Shown: positions 27,601 to 39,049 of the stretch, piece after piece
How the letters are laid out: the number at the start of each line of letters is the position of its first letter
Numbering within the stretch: the stretch's first letter is position 1
DNA from: Glandiceps talaboti
Lineage: Eukaryota; Hemichordata; Enteropneusta; Spengelidae
Length of the DNA stretch: 64,000 nucleotides
Assembly (NCBI RefSeq): GCF_964340395.1
Contig: NC_135560.1
Coordinates: forward strand, 15,082,598-15,146,597
Reading direction: 5' to 3'
Notes under the pieces: generated by a model
Databases searched by the model: none
Told to the model about the DNA's origin: nothing
Seen by the model: the letters and a program-made list of their open reading frames with translations, nothing else
Made by a program: the position numbers and the translations under genes

Positions 27601-28103
27601 CAAAAAATAAAGCTAAGTCTGCCAGCTATAGTTAAAGAGATGAGTAATATAAGAGGCCTTGAGGACATTCGTTTGGTGATGTTAGGAAATTGAATTAGTG
27701 AAATGATAGGACTATGCCGTGGTAGTAGACATCTTCAATAGGTTGCTGTCAGACTAATGGATCAGACTTTGCCTAGATACTACAAATAATTGCATTGATG
27801 CTATCAAGAATCAACATGGTGCAAAAAACTTCAGACATAAATGGATCGGAACTGTTTTAGCTAAGACCTTCCTCGTTGATTTAGGTGGGTGAGGTGGGGT
27901 GGGGTGGGGTTGGGGTTAAAACTTGTTCGTGTAAATACGGAAGTGTAAGTTGAACAAATACTGGGTCATTTTTTGAAAACAATAAAAAAAACATACAGCG
28001 ACATTGTATTGTCCGGAGACTAATAGTCTTTCTCGAACACAATCTTGCTGTGCATGATGATTACCATGTGCTTTCAGTTATTCAACACACTTATCAATGA
28101 TGA

Positions 28104-28219
<116 letters not shown>

Positions 28220-28225
28220 TATGCA

Positions 28226-28339
28226 CGGTTGAAAAGGTACCTCCACTGTAACAGAAGTTTCATGATTACCACAGTCAATCCGCTGTGTGTATCTGGGATT
28301 GAGCGACAATATGGATTGCCATCGCGTAGAACTAAAAGC
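28226..28339 (-). pseudogene. Immunoglobulin-domain-like fragment
   Basis: Minus-strand codons give RWQSILSLNPRYTQRIDCG, then [14 protein letters not shown]. This has the E-F-G strand pattern of an I-set/C2 Ig domain (S-x-L-x-L-x-P ... I-x-C ... SVTVEV). A TGA precedes it in frame, and no good acceptor or donor is visible. It lies directly next to the (TA)n tract at 28106-28213. Probably a relic, possibly chance. Confidence 0.2.
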
Positions 28340-29055
28340 TCATGTTGCTGCGTAGTCACTCCCAACTTCTCAACATCGTCTTTCAAAGAAAGAGTCCTGT
28401 TAATGTGACAATCACTCATGGTGGAGACGTTGGACTGACATCATTACTAGTTCTGTAGAATTGCAGATTTTTAGTGAACACATAAAATCAGCTAGCGTCG
28501 TTCGTAAACCTTAATCACACTTAAACTAAACGCTGACAAAAAAGTCAGTAGATGGTCATAAAGAAAGCAGATTAAAAACATTAACATTTGTTTATGGTCA
28601 TCGCAAGAAGGCAGATGAGCCCTTTGATGATGAAGTTTTTGAACTTTAAAATGAAAGTGGTAAGCAGTTGCTTGTACTATAAGTGTATACAATGGAGTTG
28701 CAATTGTGATAATACAAAAAGGTTTGACATCTTCTATCGAATATTACTGGTTGTACACACAGCACCAAATAAACATTACCCTAGTTAAAGGCTTAAAACC
28801 AATTATATCCTACCTGACTATTTGTCATCTAGCCCAATGTTCATTGCACCATATTGCACGCATGGAATAAATAAGTATACGTTAGCTATCATGTAAATGT
28901 GATCGCCTTAGTATGATCATTAATAATGATCAACTTTTTCGTTTGAGAGTCGTGGTTTTTTTCATGATATTTGTGATAGTCTGTTGAAATCTTGTGAAGA
29001 AAGGACAATAATAAAACTGTATTGAAAACAAGTGGCGTGTTCTGAGAAAAGTGTG

Positions 29056-29330
29056 ACAAATAATAATAATAATATTTATTTCTTATAAAGCGCATTACAT
29101 TAAAAACAATCTCAATGCGCTGAACAAAAGTATAAAAGTATTTTAAAATGTACATATACACAAGTATAAACAAAATATGAAACAGGATAAAAATACAAAG
29201 ACACGGAATGACATTTAAAAACAGAAATGTAAAAAAGTTAAAAATTAATAATAATGAGATCTAAAAAGATGATATTTCAATGCAGATTTAAAACTGTTCA
29301 AAGTGTGTCAAATCATTGTTAAGGTGATTT
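29056..29330. mobile_element. Probable dispersed SINE-like repeat (AAAGCGC family)
   Basis: AATAATAATAATATTTATTT, then CTTATAAAGCGCATTACA, then CTCAATGCGCTGAACAA and an A-rich tail. The ATTTAT...GCGC...CAATGCGCTGAACAA layout matches a repeat type seen in many animal genomes (memory, not alignment). Confidence 0.4.
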
Positions 29331-31334
29331 GTTTTAAGTATGTCTAAAGTTAACTGACGTAACTAGGTAACTGCAATGTGGTTCGGGGCAGATAGACACA
29401 CATTTGTATTGAAAACAGCGGTGTCTTTTTCAGTTTTTCAGGACAAATAAAGACGTGTGAAGAGTACGTGTGTGATGAATGAGTTTTAACAGCACGCTAA
29501 GAGAAGAATTTCAAAGTATAGAAGTTATGGTATACATGAGCAATAGTGCTTCCTTGAGGCGAAATTTTGAATCTTGGTATATTGGATCATCCTAAACCCT
29601 CCAAACTACTACATCGGTTATTATCAGATGACAAATAAGATATCCGTCAAACATTGCAGTCTTAATTAAGTATAACACACACTTCTAGTATCGAAGCTAT
29701 TGTGGTCAGTGTTTTGACGAAATTGTGTCCATCGAACGCAGTGTCTTGTATTCGTTTCTCGTAAATGTAACATTCTACCCATATTTGAGGAATTACGCAA
29801 ACCAAATAGATAGCGTGGCTTATTTTAAAACAAGAAGCTAACTCTTTCAAAGAGGTTCGTAGACATCTTAATACTAAGGTCAGCCGGCTCTGTTCATATG
29901 TCGCATCAAATTTAAATGTGTCATCCTGTTCGAAGTCAACGATATCTGATGACTAATAACCCTTCAAAAGAAAAACAAACAAACGTGTACATCACGAAAG
30001 TATAGATGTTGCTATTTAGAAGCTAAAGAATGTCTTGTCTGTCTCTATGTGGAGTAAAACAAAAATCTTGACAATGTCGTCAAAGATAGCTCTGTCATTG
30101 AGATGCGAACATTAAAATGACCAAAGCTCATGAATCACTCACGAAGTTGAACATTAGTTCTCGATTTTTTTAAAAATAACGTCACAGAAATATGACATGT
30201 AAGGCCTATTATCACTATCAAATATCGCTATGTTACATGTAGATCCAAGTAACATACATGATTTGTCCTCTACGTTTCCATCAACGCTTATACCATCAGA
30301 CCTTTTATATGGATAATGGTGTCATGCTTAGGTCACGGCAATTTGATACAGTTTTCATAACTACATGTCAAGCCTGTCGTATACAAAGCTAATTGTTTAT
30401 TTTTCTTTAGCATTCTCAACCTATCGATATTTTAATATACCAGGAGCGCAGCGTACTCTGTGTACATTTGTCTACAACGTTACAAAAGTTAGATACACTT
30501 CCACACAAATCAGCTATTTACCTTTAGTTTTGAAGGTGAACGCCACTTCAGATATTTTCAAAACGTCCAGGTTCTAGAGAGTCGTTTCATGCTTTTACAT
30601 CGCGTCGATTTCGCTCGATTTAATAGCAAGAAATGTCATCTTCAGCTCCTGTTCACTTCTATGGTTCCAGCAGTGGTACACTGTTGTCTCATGGGTCTAA
30701 TCAGACAGATGGATATATCTGAGATGAAAAAAAGAAACGTAAAGATTCCCAAGTGCTAATTACGTTCATATAAATAATTTTTTGATTTTTTTTTCAAATG
30801 TTAACGATATGAGTATATACCCACATTATCATTGATAAACTTGCGTCCGGAAACAAGACGTGAACACGTTCTTGTTAATCTTGACTATGTTTGAAATGGT
30901 AAAGGACCATTTTGAAAAAGATACAATTCGTGGCATTTTACATTTGTTTGGTGTGAGCATGATCTCTTAAATTAATGAAAGTGTTATCTGCTCGTTATCA
31001 ATTTGTGGCTTGTGGCATTGCATAGTTTTACACCACGGATGTGACTCGTGCAATTGTTTCGCGGGAAATTCATATCACGTGAATTCAAAGTTAAACTATT
31101 TGAAAGCCGCTGAGAGGGTCATTCAACAGGTCTGTAGTATGTTGTTTATCTTATAAATCAGACTAAGTGTATGTGTTGACGTCTCCTGCACATCTGAGAA
31201 TCACATCAACCTATCCGTTTACGCTGTCATTACCAGTTAGTAGTCACGATCTTCCGCAATAAAATGCAACTCTCGTGTTCTCATGACTAGGGTAATTCGC
31301 AATCCTAACATTGCGGTCGTTCCTTTGTTGCAGT
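29331..31334. other. Gene-free stretch
   Basis: I see no supported gene, RNA or notable repeat here. Confidence 0.5.
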
Positions 31335-31493
31335 AGCTGAGTGTGGAGTGGGAAGTTTTCTCTTTCGGACATTCAATCCTACAAACTTTGCACACAGACA
31401 GCAAGTTTTCGCGCTTTCATCTTCCTTGGCGTTAAGTCTCTAAAGTGAAGATTGCAGGTTAAGGAAAACTTGCAGACACTCATATTTCGCGAG
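31335..31493 (+). other. Possible non-coding (5' UTR) exon
   Basis: TTTGTTGCAG at about 31334 and TCGCGAG|GTAAGTC at 31493 form a good acceptor-donor pair on the + strand around 159 bases. All frames contain stops, so it could only be a UTR or non-coding RNA exon. CpG is more frequent here than in the surroundings. Confidence 0.2.
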
Positions 31494-31892
31494 GTAAGTC
31501 TACAAGATTTATTCCCATTGCTTCTACATTCATATTGTATGCTGAGTGATACTTTAAGGTTCGTGAAATATGTGTATTCCTCAAGGTACATGAAGATTAC
31601 TGTAATACATAATAGTTATCTATTATAGTAAGCAATTGAGTGTACTAGGCACATTTACTAACGTGATATATGATTGGAAAAAATACAGTTTGTTTCTTTA
31701 TCTTAACCAATAACGTTGGTTTAATAAAAAAAAAGGGTCTCCCCTAGACACCATTCAGCAGAATACTGCACCGTCATGACTTTGAAAGAACTCTATAATT
31801 TATTTTTATAAACTCTTAAGAATTCTATCGAAAGAGTTGTTACAGTCTGTCTGTGTCTGTCATGATTAGTCAGTCCGACCGGCAGTTTCTCT

Positions 31893-31893
31893 A

Positions 31894-31958
<65 letters not shown>

Positions 31959-31976
31959 ATGTATGTATGTATGTTG
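31893..31976. repeat. (CTGT)n then (ATGT)n array
   Basis: About 16 CTGT units running into five ATGT units. Confidence 0.97.
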
Positions 31977-32429
31977 TATATCTGGATATATGTGCGTCTG
32001 TCTGTCGCGTTACATTGTACATACGTGCATGCGATTGATATTGGAATTGAGCTTTGTAATTCGACTGTACGGCGATTTGCTATTTGCAAACATAGGTAAT
32101 ATGTAGCTGTACACTTGACTTTTTTTATGGGGCATTTGGTTGGTGTAAGTGAATACGTGGTACAGTCAGTCATTATCCCATTGTCCCTTGAACTATAGCT
32201 GTTTTCTTAACCTTTTTGTACAAACAGGCAAAGTACACCCCTACGACAATCGCAATCATCGCGTCATTAAGATGTTATTCTGACCGGAACAGCACAACGA
32301 CATACACGAATATTTTCTTGTTCATTTATTTTGATAACAAGTATTGTATACTCTTACGTGGTCATAAGGATATCTACATAAATAAGAGCGATAGGGGGAG
32401 TCTTCGAATAACACGATACTCTAGCACTA

Positions 32430-32654
32430 CTAATCCAAATCATATGGGACTTGTGGTGGCTTAACGGACTTTTCAGGATGTAACATTGCACACATATGAG
32501 TGACATCATGCCGTGTTTGTTGATATGGATCATAATAAGGATTATATTCAATTGCTTTAAATGTTAATCTTAATACTTTGTCCTTAGGCAATACTAAACT
32601 TTTCTCTGGTAACACTGATAATCTGTTTGCATATGGTAGAAGTGGTATGAGCAT
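32430..32654 (-). CDS. Candidate small ORF or terminal exon, unknown protein
   Basis: A minus-strand frame of 74 codons from an ATG (context GGGAAATGC). It has a strikingly protein-like composition: several Pro, Tyr and charged residues with motifs such as LPEKSLVLPKDKVLRLTF and EYNPYYDPY. It ends PYDLD and TAG. The frame is open seven codons upstream of the ATG, back to a TGA. AATAAA on the minus strand lies at 32330-32325, about 100 bases after the stop. Immediately upstream is a (GTAT)n array. I do not recognise it. It could be a short gene, a last exon or a retrocopy fragment. Confidence 0.3.
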   Translation of the reverse strand: MLIPLLPYANRLSVLPEKSLVLPKDKVLRLTFKAIEYNPYYDPYQQTRHDVTHMCAMLHPEKSVKPPQVPYDLD

Positions 32655-32730
32655 TTCCCTATGGACGCGTAACTTTCATCTATGTACTGAAACTTCTACA
32701 CACGAATAAAAACAATCAACGTGTGACCCA

Positions 32731-33056
32731 GTATGTATGTATGTATGTATGTATGTATGTATGTATGTATGTATGTATGTATGTATGTATGTATATATGT
32801 GTGTATGTGTATGTGTGTATGTGTGTGCGTGCGTGCGTGCGTGTATGTATGCATAGGTAGGTAGGTAGGCGGCAGGCGGACAACGGGCGGGCGGGCAGGC
32901 AGTCAGGTATGTATGTATGTACTTACGTATGTATGTATGTATGTATGTATGTATGTATGTATGTATGTAGTATGTATGTATGTATGCATGTATGTATGCA
33001 TGTATGTATGTATGTATGTATGTATGTATGTATGTATGTATGTATGTATGTACCTA

Positions 33057-33096
<40 letters not shown>

Positions 33097-33101
33097 CGCG
33101 C
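32731..33101. repeat. Large compound TATG/TGTG/GCGT/GTAG/TG/CG array
   Basis: About 370 bases: (GTAT)n, GTGT and GCGT variants, GTAG and GGCG variants, a second (GTAT)n with GCATGTAT interruptions, then (TG)n and (CG)n. It is the longest compound array of its kind in the window. Confidence 0.97.
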
Positions 33102-33179
33102 GTTAAGGCACTATACTAGAAGTCCAATTTCCCCACCTTTACCTTACCTGTGACCCACCTAACCACCATCTCTATCCAG

Positions 33180-33277
33180 AGGTAGTACAAGACGCAGTAC
33201 CAATTTTGACCGTCTACAACCCCAGGGGAGAAATCACCGGGGGTGAATTAAGTCAAAGATGGGACTTCGTCTCATAA
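33180..33277 (+). CDS. Candidate terminal exon, unknown protein
   Basis: A good acceptor (CCTAAC branch-like motif, then CACCATCTCTATCCAG ending at 33179) is followed in phase 1 by 31 clean codons and a TAA. The peptide includes VPILTVYNPRGEITGG and ends RWDFVS. It is richer in GC and in Gly, Pro and Arg than random frames here. The frame stays open further upstream to about 33107 (with LTCDPPNHHLYPEV), so the exon may be longer. The nearest upstream DNA is the giant TATG/TG/CG array, so a preceding exon must lie beyond it. I do not recognise the family. Confidence 0.33.
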
Positions 33278-36263
33278 TGACCACATTTACACAGAGTGGA
33301 AAGTCAAGGTCAAATATGATATGACCTTTCGTATAGAATGAAAGCAAACAGTAAAATTCTCTTGAAATGTGGTGATTTAGGGATTGCTCCGTTCTGAGAA
33401 TTGATTTCTAGTCTGGTATGGTTGATTTATTAACATATTGTATTTATATATATAATTATTTATACATACATATATAATTATTAATACAATGAAAAAGAAC
33501 CACACCCAGCCATATAGGCGTACAAAAGACAATATAAATGAAAGATTACATTTAATTTAGAACTGTGCCATTCTTTTAATGGAAACGATATGCAGGCAAA
33601 AGGAAACACATAAAAGAAAATAGAATATAAAGAAACATCGAAGACACAATTACAAACTGAATAATTATATTCTTAAGATAATGGTGGCTGCCTATTTGTT
33701 CAAATTCGACACATCGACAACTTCAAGATAATTGGGCTTTGTATGATTTTCAAAGATTTGAAGCTCTTGGAAAACCTTTACCCTTTTCATTCTAATAATG
33801 ACACCTTATACAAGAAAGTACCAATACCTTAATTTACGGAATGCCCCTTTGACACCTTAGAGGTACCAGGACAAGAAGCTTTGTTTGTAGAATACGCATG
33901 GGACAAAATGCATTAACTTTACCATCTGTAATCCTTGGAAACCCTGACTGGCTTCAAGATACCCGCATTGTGATTGCATTAGCACTGTATTGAATAATAT
34001 CTTTAAGACTTCGGCAAACAACTTTCAGAGAACCATTTCTTAGGTGTCAGCTTCAATGTAAACCGTCCAAGGGGATACGTGAGTGAATGGATTTAAACTG
34101 TAAATGTTACCAGTCAGGGCAATGGAGACAATAAGAATCCCTACAGCGCACACTTCGTGCAGAGTAAAATAATTAGTGCGATTGCCCGAGGTAGTCATAG
34201 TCACAACTCTGGACCTCTTCTCGCTTTCAAGTAAGAAGTAGAATTTACACCCGAGGATTATACATAATATTGGCATGTACAAAACATTATTATGTCAACG
34301 CCCAACCCCAATCGTATATGAACCTTCATAGATATCTTATTAAGGGTGATATCAAATTGGAAAAAAAACGTATCACACGCCATGGGGTATATCTATTTCA
34401 TAATGTAAAATGAAAAAAAAATCCACCATAACCTCACATATTGAATGAGATCATATCATCAAAAGATAAAAGCAAGTTGCCGCCATTAGTATGTTTAGAT
34501 AAACATATTAGAATATGATGAAAGATTGGCCATTATATAAACGTCACCTGATGATGATGGATGGACTTTGGCAGTACCCCCAATAGTTTTTCAAATGCAC
34601 GGCATGTTTTACTTTCTTTCGTCCTTTTGACCTCATGTTGATGTTTAGTCAGTTGCTTGTATTCCCTGAAGTTTTTATATAGTGATCCAAAGTGTCAAAT
34701 GTCTCGCGTAAGGCATGGAAGTTTTTCATATTAGTAATTCCTTTAAACACGCTTTGGCTTTCAACGTTCTTCCTTTATATAACAAATCAACCATGTACTC
34801 ATTATGACGTTCTGTCTCTGCGCTTTCATACTGTATTCAATGCCCTACTTAGACAAACGATATTTTGATGAGTACATGGAAAATATAATGGAGAACTAAT
34901 TTATATGGAAAGGAATTTTCAATGAAACCCACGTTATTTATTACTGCGTGAATGCTTTTTCAAATTGTATGCACAGTGCAAATGAAGACGTTATTTACAC
35001 CATTTGAATCTTCATCACGCTATCATGTAGTATAGCAGACGCTAATGGCCAGAAAAGGTGCAGGTAGCATTAAGTAAGCAAATGAGAAGAAATTGAAGAG
35101 ATGCTCTGGTTTCATTCGCATCAAGCTAATTCTTTAATAATCTTGTACATGAAAATCTCCTTCCACTAATGACATTGTTTAAAACAATCTTCCATTAGGA
35201 GAACTTCTTCTAACTTTCTAAACATTGTTAGAAATGAAGCATAATCAGATAACTAGTTTTCTAGACTAACATTAACTTATATGTAATGAATTTTTGTCCT
35301 AACGGTTAGCAGTATCCTGTCTCCCGCATAGACAGCCACAAAAGTTATATCCGTTCTACACCTCGCGTATATAAACAAATAATGTGCCTGTCTGTCATAA
35401 ACATATATCGCGATCGTTATCATTTAATTAGCAGAATAGTTCCGTCAGTTATGGTATTAGGTGTCCTCTATATGATGACAGTAATATAATATGGTGATAT
35501 TAAAAAAGGTGTACAGCTTAAATTCATCATTACTCTTCCGAATTTACGAAGTCAATTTAGGCAACCACTGCTATTCAGACATGCTCAGATTTAATATTAT
35601 AGTTGGTTTAGAAATGTTCAATTTATGTAATAAACGTCTGCCTGTGGCGTTCTTCAACCACGAAGTATTCTATGTGATTTCCAAAATATGCCTGAGGGTG
35701 ATTTAGTGAATACATATAAGGAGCGCCATGCACAGAACTTGCAATGAATGGTTTGTTCTTGGACGTATGGAGACATTCCTGTTAAAAGTAGAGAGAAAAT
35801 ACTGTGTTTTCACGATTTTATCCGGTTTCATGATCATGTCACGGTAAGACATTGTATGTACATTTCTATAATTGATCGCGGTGCTGTTATCTTACTTGTC
35901 ATTAGTAATTGTGCGTGTGCCTGATACATTGATAACAGAAATCAAATGCAATGTTAGCATCGACGCCATGTGATGTCAGCATTATAGCTTAAGTTAATTA
36001 AACATTTCGTCTATGTGTATACAATCGAGTAGACACTAATGATCTCTATAGATACCGTACCATAACAGATAGACACTCTGTGTAGACAGTCTAGCATTTC
36101 ATATATACATCATGGCTATTTATGTTGCAAGAAAGACATGATCTTTAGAACATGACTTAAGGTATTATTTTACAAAAGTATGCGCAGACAACATTGTTAT
36201 GACGATTTTGTTTGAAAATCTTGTTGTAAATGCCCTCAATCCAAATAACTGAAAACAACTGAC
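33278..36263. other. Gene-free, one weak frame
   Basis: Minus-strand ORF at 34040-34282 starts with a signal-like MYMPILCIILGCKFYFLL and has a later hydrophobic run, but no splice or poly(A) support. An AT palindromic tract lies at about 33440-33485. Confidence 0.35.
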
Positions 36264-36395
36264 GGTTTGGGATAAACCCTTCAAAGAGCCTAGTAAGTCC
36301 TCATACTTCTGAACCTCGGTTACTGCGTCATTTATTTCATCAGCCATCTTGTCACCAAAACTCAGCATTTTGGTAATGTTGTGCGGATCCGAAAA
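36264..36395 (-). CDS. Candidate phase 0-0 exon, helical peptide, tandemly duplicated
   Basis: A 132-nt interval (44 codons, phase 0 at both ends) between an acceptor (TTCATTTCTGACATGACAG, AG at 36397-36396) and a GTCAGT donor at 36263. The peptide begins FSDPHNITKM and contains MADEINDAVTEVQKYEDLL, which looks like an amphipathic, coiled-coil-prone helix. A second, decayed copy of the same interval lies at about 36981-37105 in the same orientation, where the frame is broken by a TAG and by deletions. Conservation of the open frame in one copy favours a real exon or recent relic. Family not recognised. Confidence 0.33.
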
Positions 36396-36980
36396 CTGTC
36401 ATGTCAGAAATGAATATAAAAGACTCCTTTTTGAGAGATGTCAAATTTTACTGTCCACTATCGGTCAGCATTGTGTTATATTTGCATAGCAGATATATGA
36501 CTGCACCCTTTTGTATAAATGCCAATTTGTTTAAAAACCTTAATGTGAACGAGTTTGATTGCTGGAGGATTTGTAGGGAAACCACATTTTTTTAAAAGCT
36601 TACTGCTAAACTCATGGCACTAACAACGTGCATCATGCATTTGTGTTCTCCGCCTTACAGTGTGTAGGTTTGGTTAATGTATTAGTAAGTAAAACCTGTG
36701 TTGGGCTCTACATGAAGCTATTCAATTTATGCTGTATCAGTGTTTTTGTATAATTCAAATTAACGTCGTGTTGAGAAGAAAATGGTGAATTGATATGCCA
36801 TAGCTCCCGTTTATTGTCATTATATATTGCGATCGAGAAATTAATATTCAATCGCATGAGTACGTATAACAAACTTCGAATAAAAGCATGTTTCCGCCAA
36901 ACAATTGTACAGTAATTAGGAGAATCAGCACGAACACGGCTACCGGATGTTACATAAACTATAAACTGTACCGAACTATG

Positions 36981-37105
36981 CATAACCTCGGATTGCATCA
37001 GTCATCATGTCGCCAAAAATCTAATTGTTTTTGTTAATTTTGTGCGGAAACATGGTATGTCAAAATTTATATAAATGACCTTTCTTTAGAAAAGTCAAAT
37101 TTGTC
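36981..37105 (-). pseudogene. Decayed second copy of the 36264-36395 exon region
   Basis: Minus-strand pieces such as TTTTTGGCGACATGATG, CTGATG and CCGAGGTTATG line up with the intact copy's TTTTGGTGACAAGATG, GCTGATG and CCGAGGTTCAG. Similarity extends past the exon into the flank (TGTGCGGA, ATGTCA and GTCAAATTT on the + strand). The copy has an in-frame TAG and a gap of several codons. It implies a local tandem duplication with a spacing of about 640 bases. Confidence 0.45.
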
Positions 37106-37749
37106 AAAATCTTGTCTGGATCATCGTCATATTTTCTTATAGATTGCGTGTAAAACAATGCATTTTACTCCAGAATGTAGGTGGTGCGTGCTGTACATGT
37201 TTTTGAAAATCGCTATTGTTACGTTTTTGCTCAATTTGGCAACTTTTTCAATCTCTTAAGACCCATTTCCTAGTTCATTTTCATTCGACATAGGCGAATG
37301 TTTGAAGATAGAACACACGGTTTATACCGTCATTTATTACTTTGCTATGTCCTTGAAAAATTGTTAAGTAAAAGGAAGAAAGATTGACCCCATGAAACAA
37401 ACGAGCACTTAATTTTGACCCATCATTTGAAAAGTCAAAGCATTAAAAGAAGTCTTCCGTTTGAAACCATCTGTTTTCTCTCATCAAAATGTCAATACAT
37501 GTGAAATATTCTATGGTTGAGAATCAATCGAGACTCATCTCTAATTGTTAATGTCTTTAAATAGAACTGACTGTCTGCCAATTAGATCATTTCATTCAAC
37601 ATGTTAAAAATAGAACATTGAGTGATAAAGAATCGCACTGACTGCATCATCCTGTTGTTGGGCACCGTAAATCTAGGTATTAGATATCATGATTGCCAGG
37701 AGGTCACAACTACTGTGTATTCATGATATCACATGTGAGAATCACTCAC

Positions 37750-37883
37750 TGTAATGACGCTATCACTTCCATGTGCCCATTAATATTGACAGACGGCAGG
37801 ACCGTAACTGACCCAGCATGGCCTTGCAGCGTTTTTACAACATTGAAATGCCTTCCGTTAAGATGCGAATTCCATACCTCCAT
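37750..37883 (-). CDS. Candidate exon with one WD40-like blade (possibly ELP2-like)
   Basis: On the minus strand an ATG at 37883-37881 opens a frame whose peptide contains VVKTLQGHAGSVTVL, followed by a short loop and MEVIASL. This is the typical GH-centred start of a WD40 blade with the next strand. The frame ends at ACA|GTGAGT, a consensus donor at 37749-37744, one base before the in-frame TGA would be completed. Residue spacing reminded me of the second blade of Elongator subunit 2, but one blade is not enough to assign a protein. No strong acceptor is visible upstream, so this may be a first exon or a relic. Confidence 0.35.
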
Positions 37884-38223
37884 ATATCATTTTTATAATC
37901 ATATATCGTTTTCAGCCTAAGAATTACTCTGAGTTGTTATAAATTGATAATACTACATGTATTTCAATTATGAGGATTCTGTCGTTTATAGGTAGGATAA
38001 TGAAAATATATGTTACTAATACGTAGACACAAAGATAGGCAATCCTAATCCTAATTACATCCCTCGTCAAATGTATTATATGGAGATATGCATCGTTTCT
38101 TAAGAAAGTTCGCACAATTGTGAGATATGGTGAGATACATTGTATATGTATAGAATATTCAGATGTTAATCCCAATATTTTTCTTCGTTCAGTCAAGAAA
38201 CATACGAGTGACGTAAGGAGTCT

Positions 38224-38597
<374 letters not shown>

Positions 38598-38723
38598 ATT
38601 GAAACACCATACTTTATAACAGTTTGTCTTATCGACAAAGTTTCAGTCCTGTTTCAATTCAAGGTATATTATTTAAGTTATTTCAATTCTGATGGTGCAT
38701 TGTATCGTAACTTACACACTTAC

Positions 38724-38982
38724 CAAACTTGCGGCGTGGTTCTACGCCGGCAAATTCTGTGTGTAGAGTCACTAACGTATTTATAGGAGACTTTTAAGCG
38801 TCTTGCTGTAAAATATGTAATCTGACATTTCAGCATATCTCTTTCGTTTCGCTCTGCTTGAAAACAGAGCCAGATAATGATAAGAACCAATTCACGACGG
38901 ACGGCTCTCATGTTTCTACCGGAATTCCATGGAGTAGTTCCCACCATGCCAATGTAATCCGCCGCCAGTTTGACAGCTCTGT
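38724..38982 (-). CDS. Candidate first coding exon with signal peptide
   Basis: The minus strand is open from an acceptor-like CTAAACCTTTCCAG (AG 38984-38983) to a consensus donor TTTG|GTAAGTGTG at 38723. ATGs lie at 38947 (context GGCATGG) and 38909. From the second ATG the peptide reads MRAVRRELVLIIIWLCFQA, a textbook signal peptide (basic n-region, hydrophobic core, small residue at the cleavage site), followed by a hydrophilic Arg-rich segment. This would make it the 5' exon of a secreted or membrane protein. The + strand is also partly open here (38834-38990), so orientation is uncertain. Family not recognised. Confidence 0.32.
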
Positions 38983-39049
38983 CTGGAAAGGTTTAGCTTG
39001 TTTGACATTTCGTTTTCTAGGGGAGATTCATTTCCAGGTTAATTATTAA

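Noticed and set aside
34040-34282. Minus frame with a signal-like start and a hydrophobic segment
   Set aside because: Attractive composition, but no acceptor, consensus donor or poly(A) signal near enough; kept only as a note.
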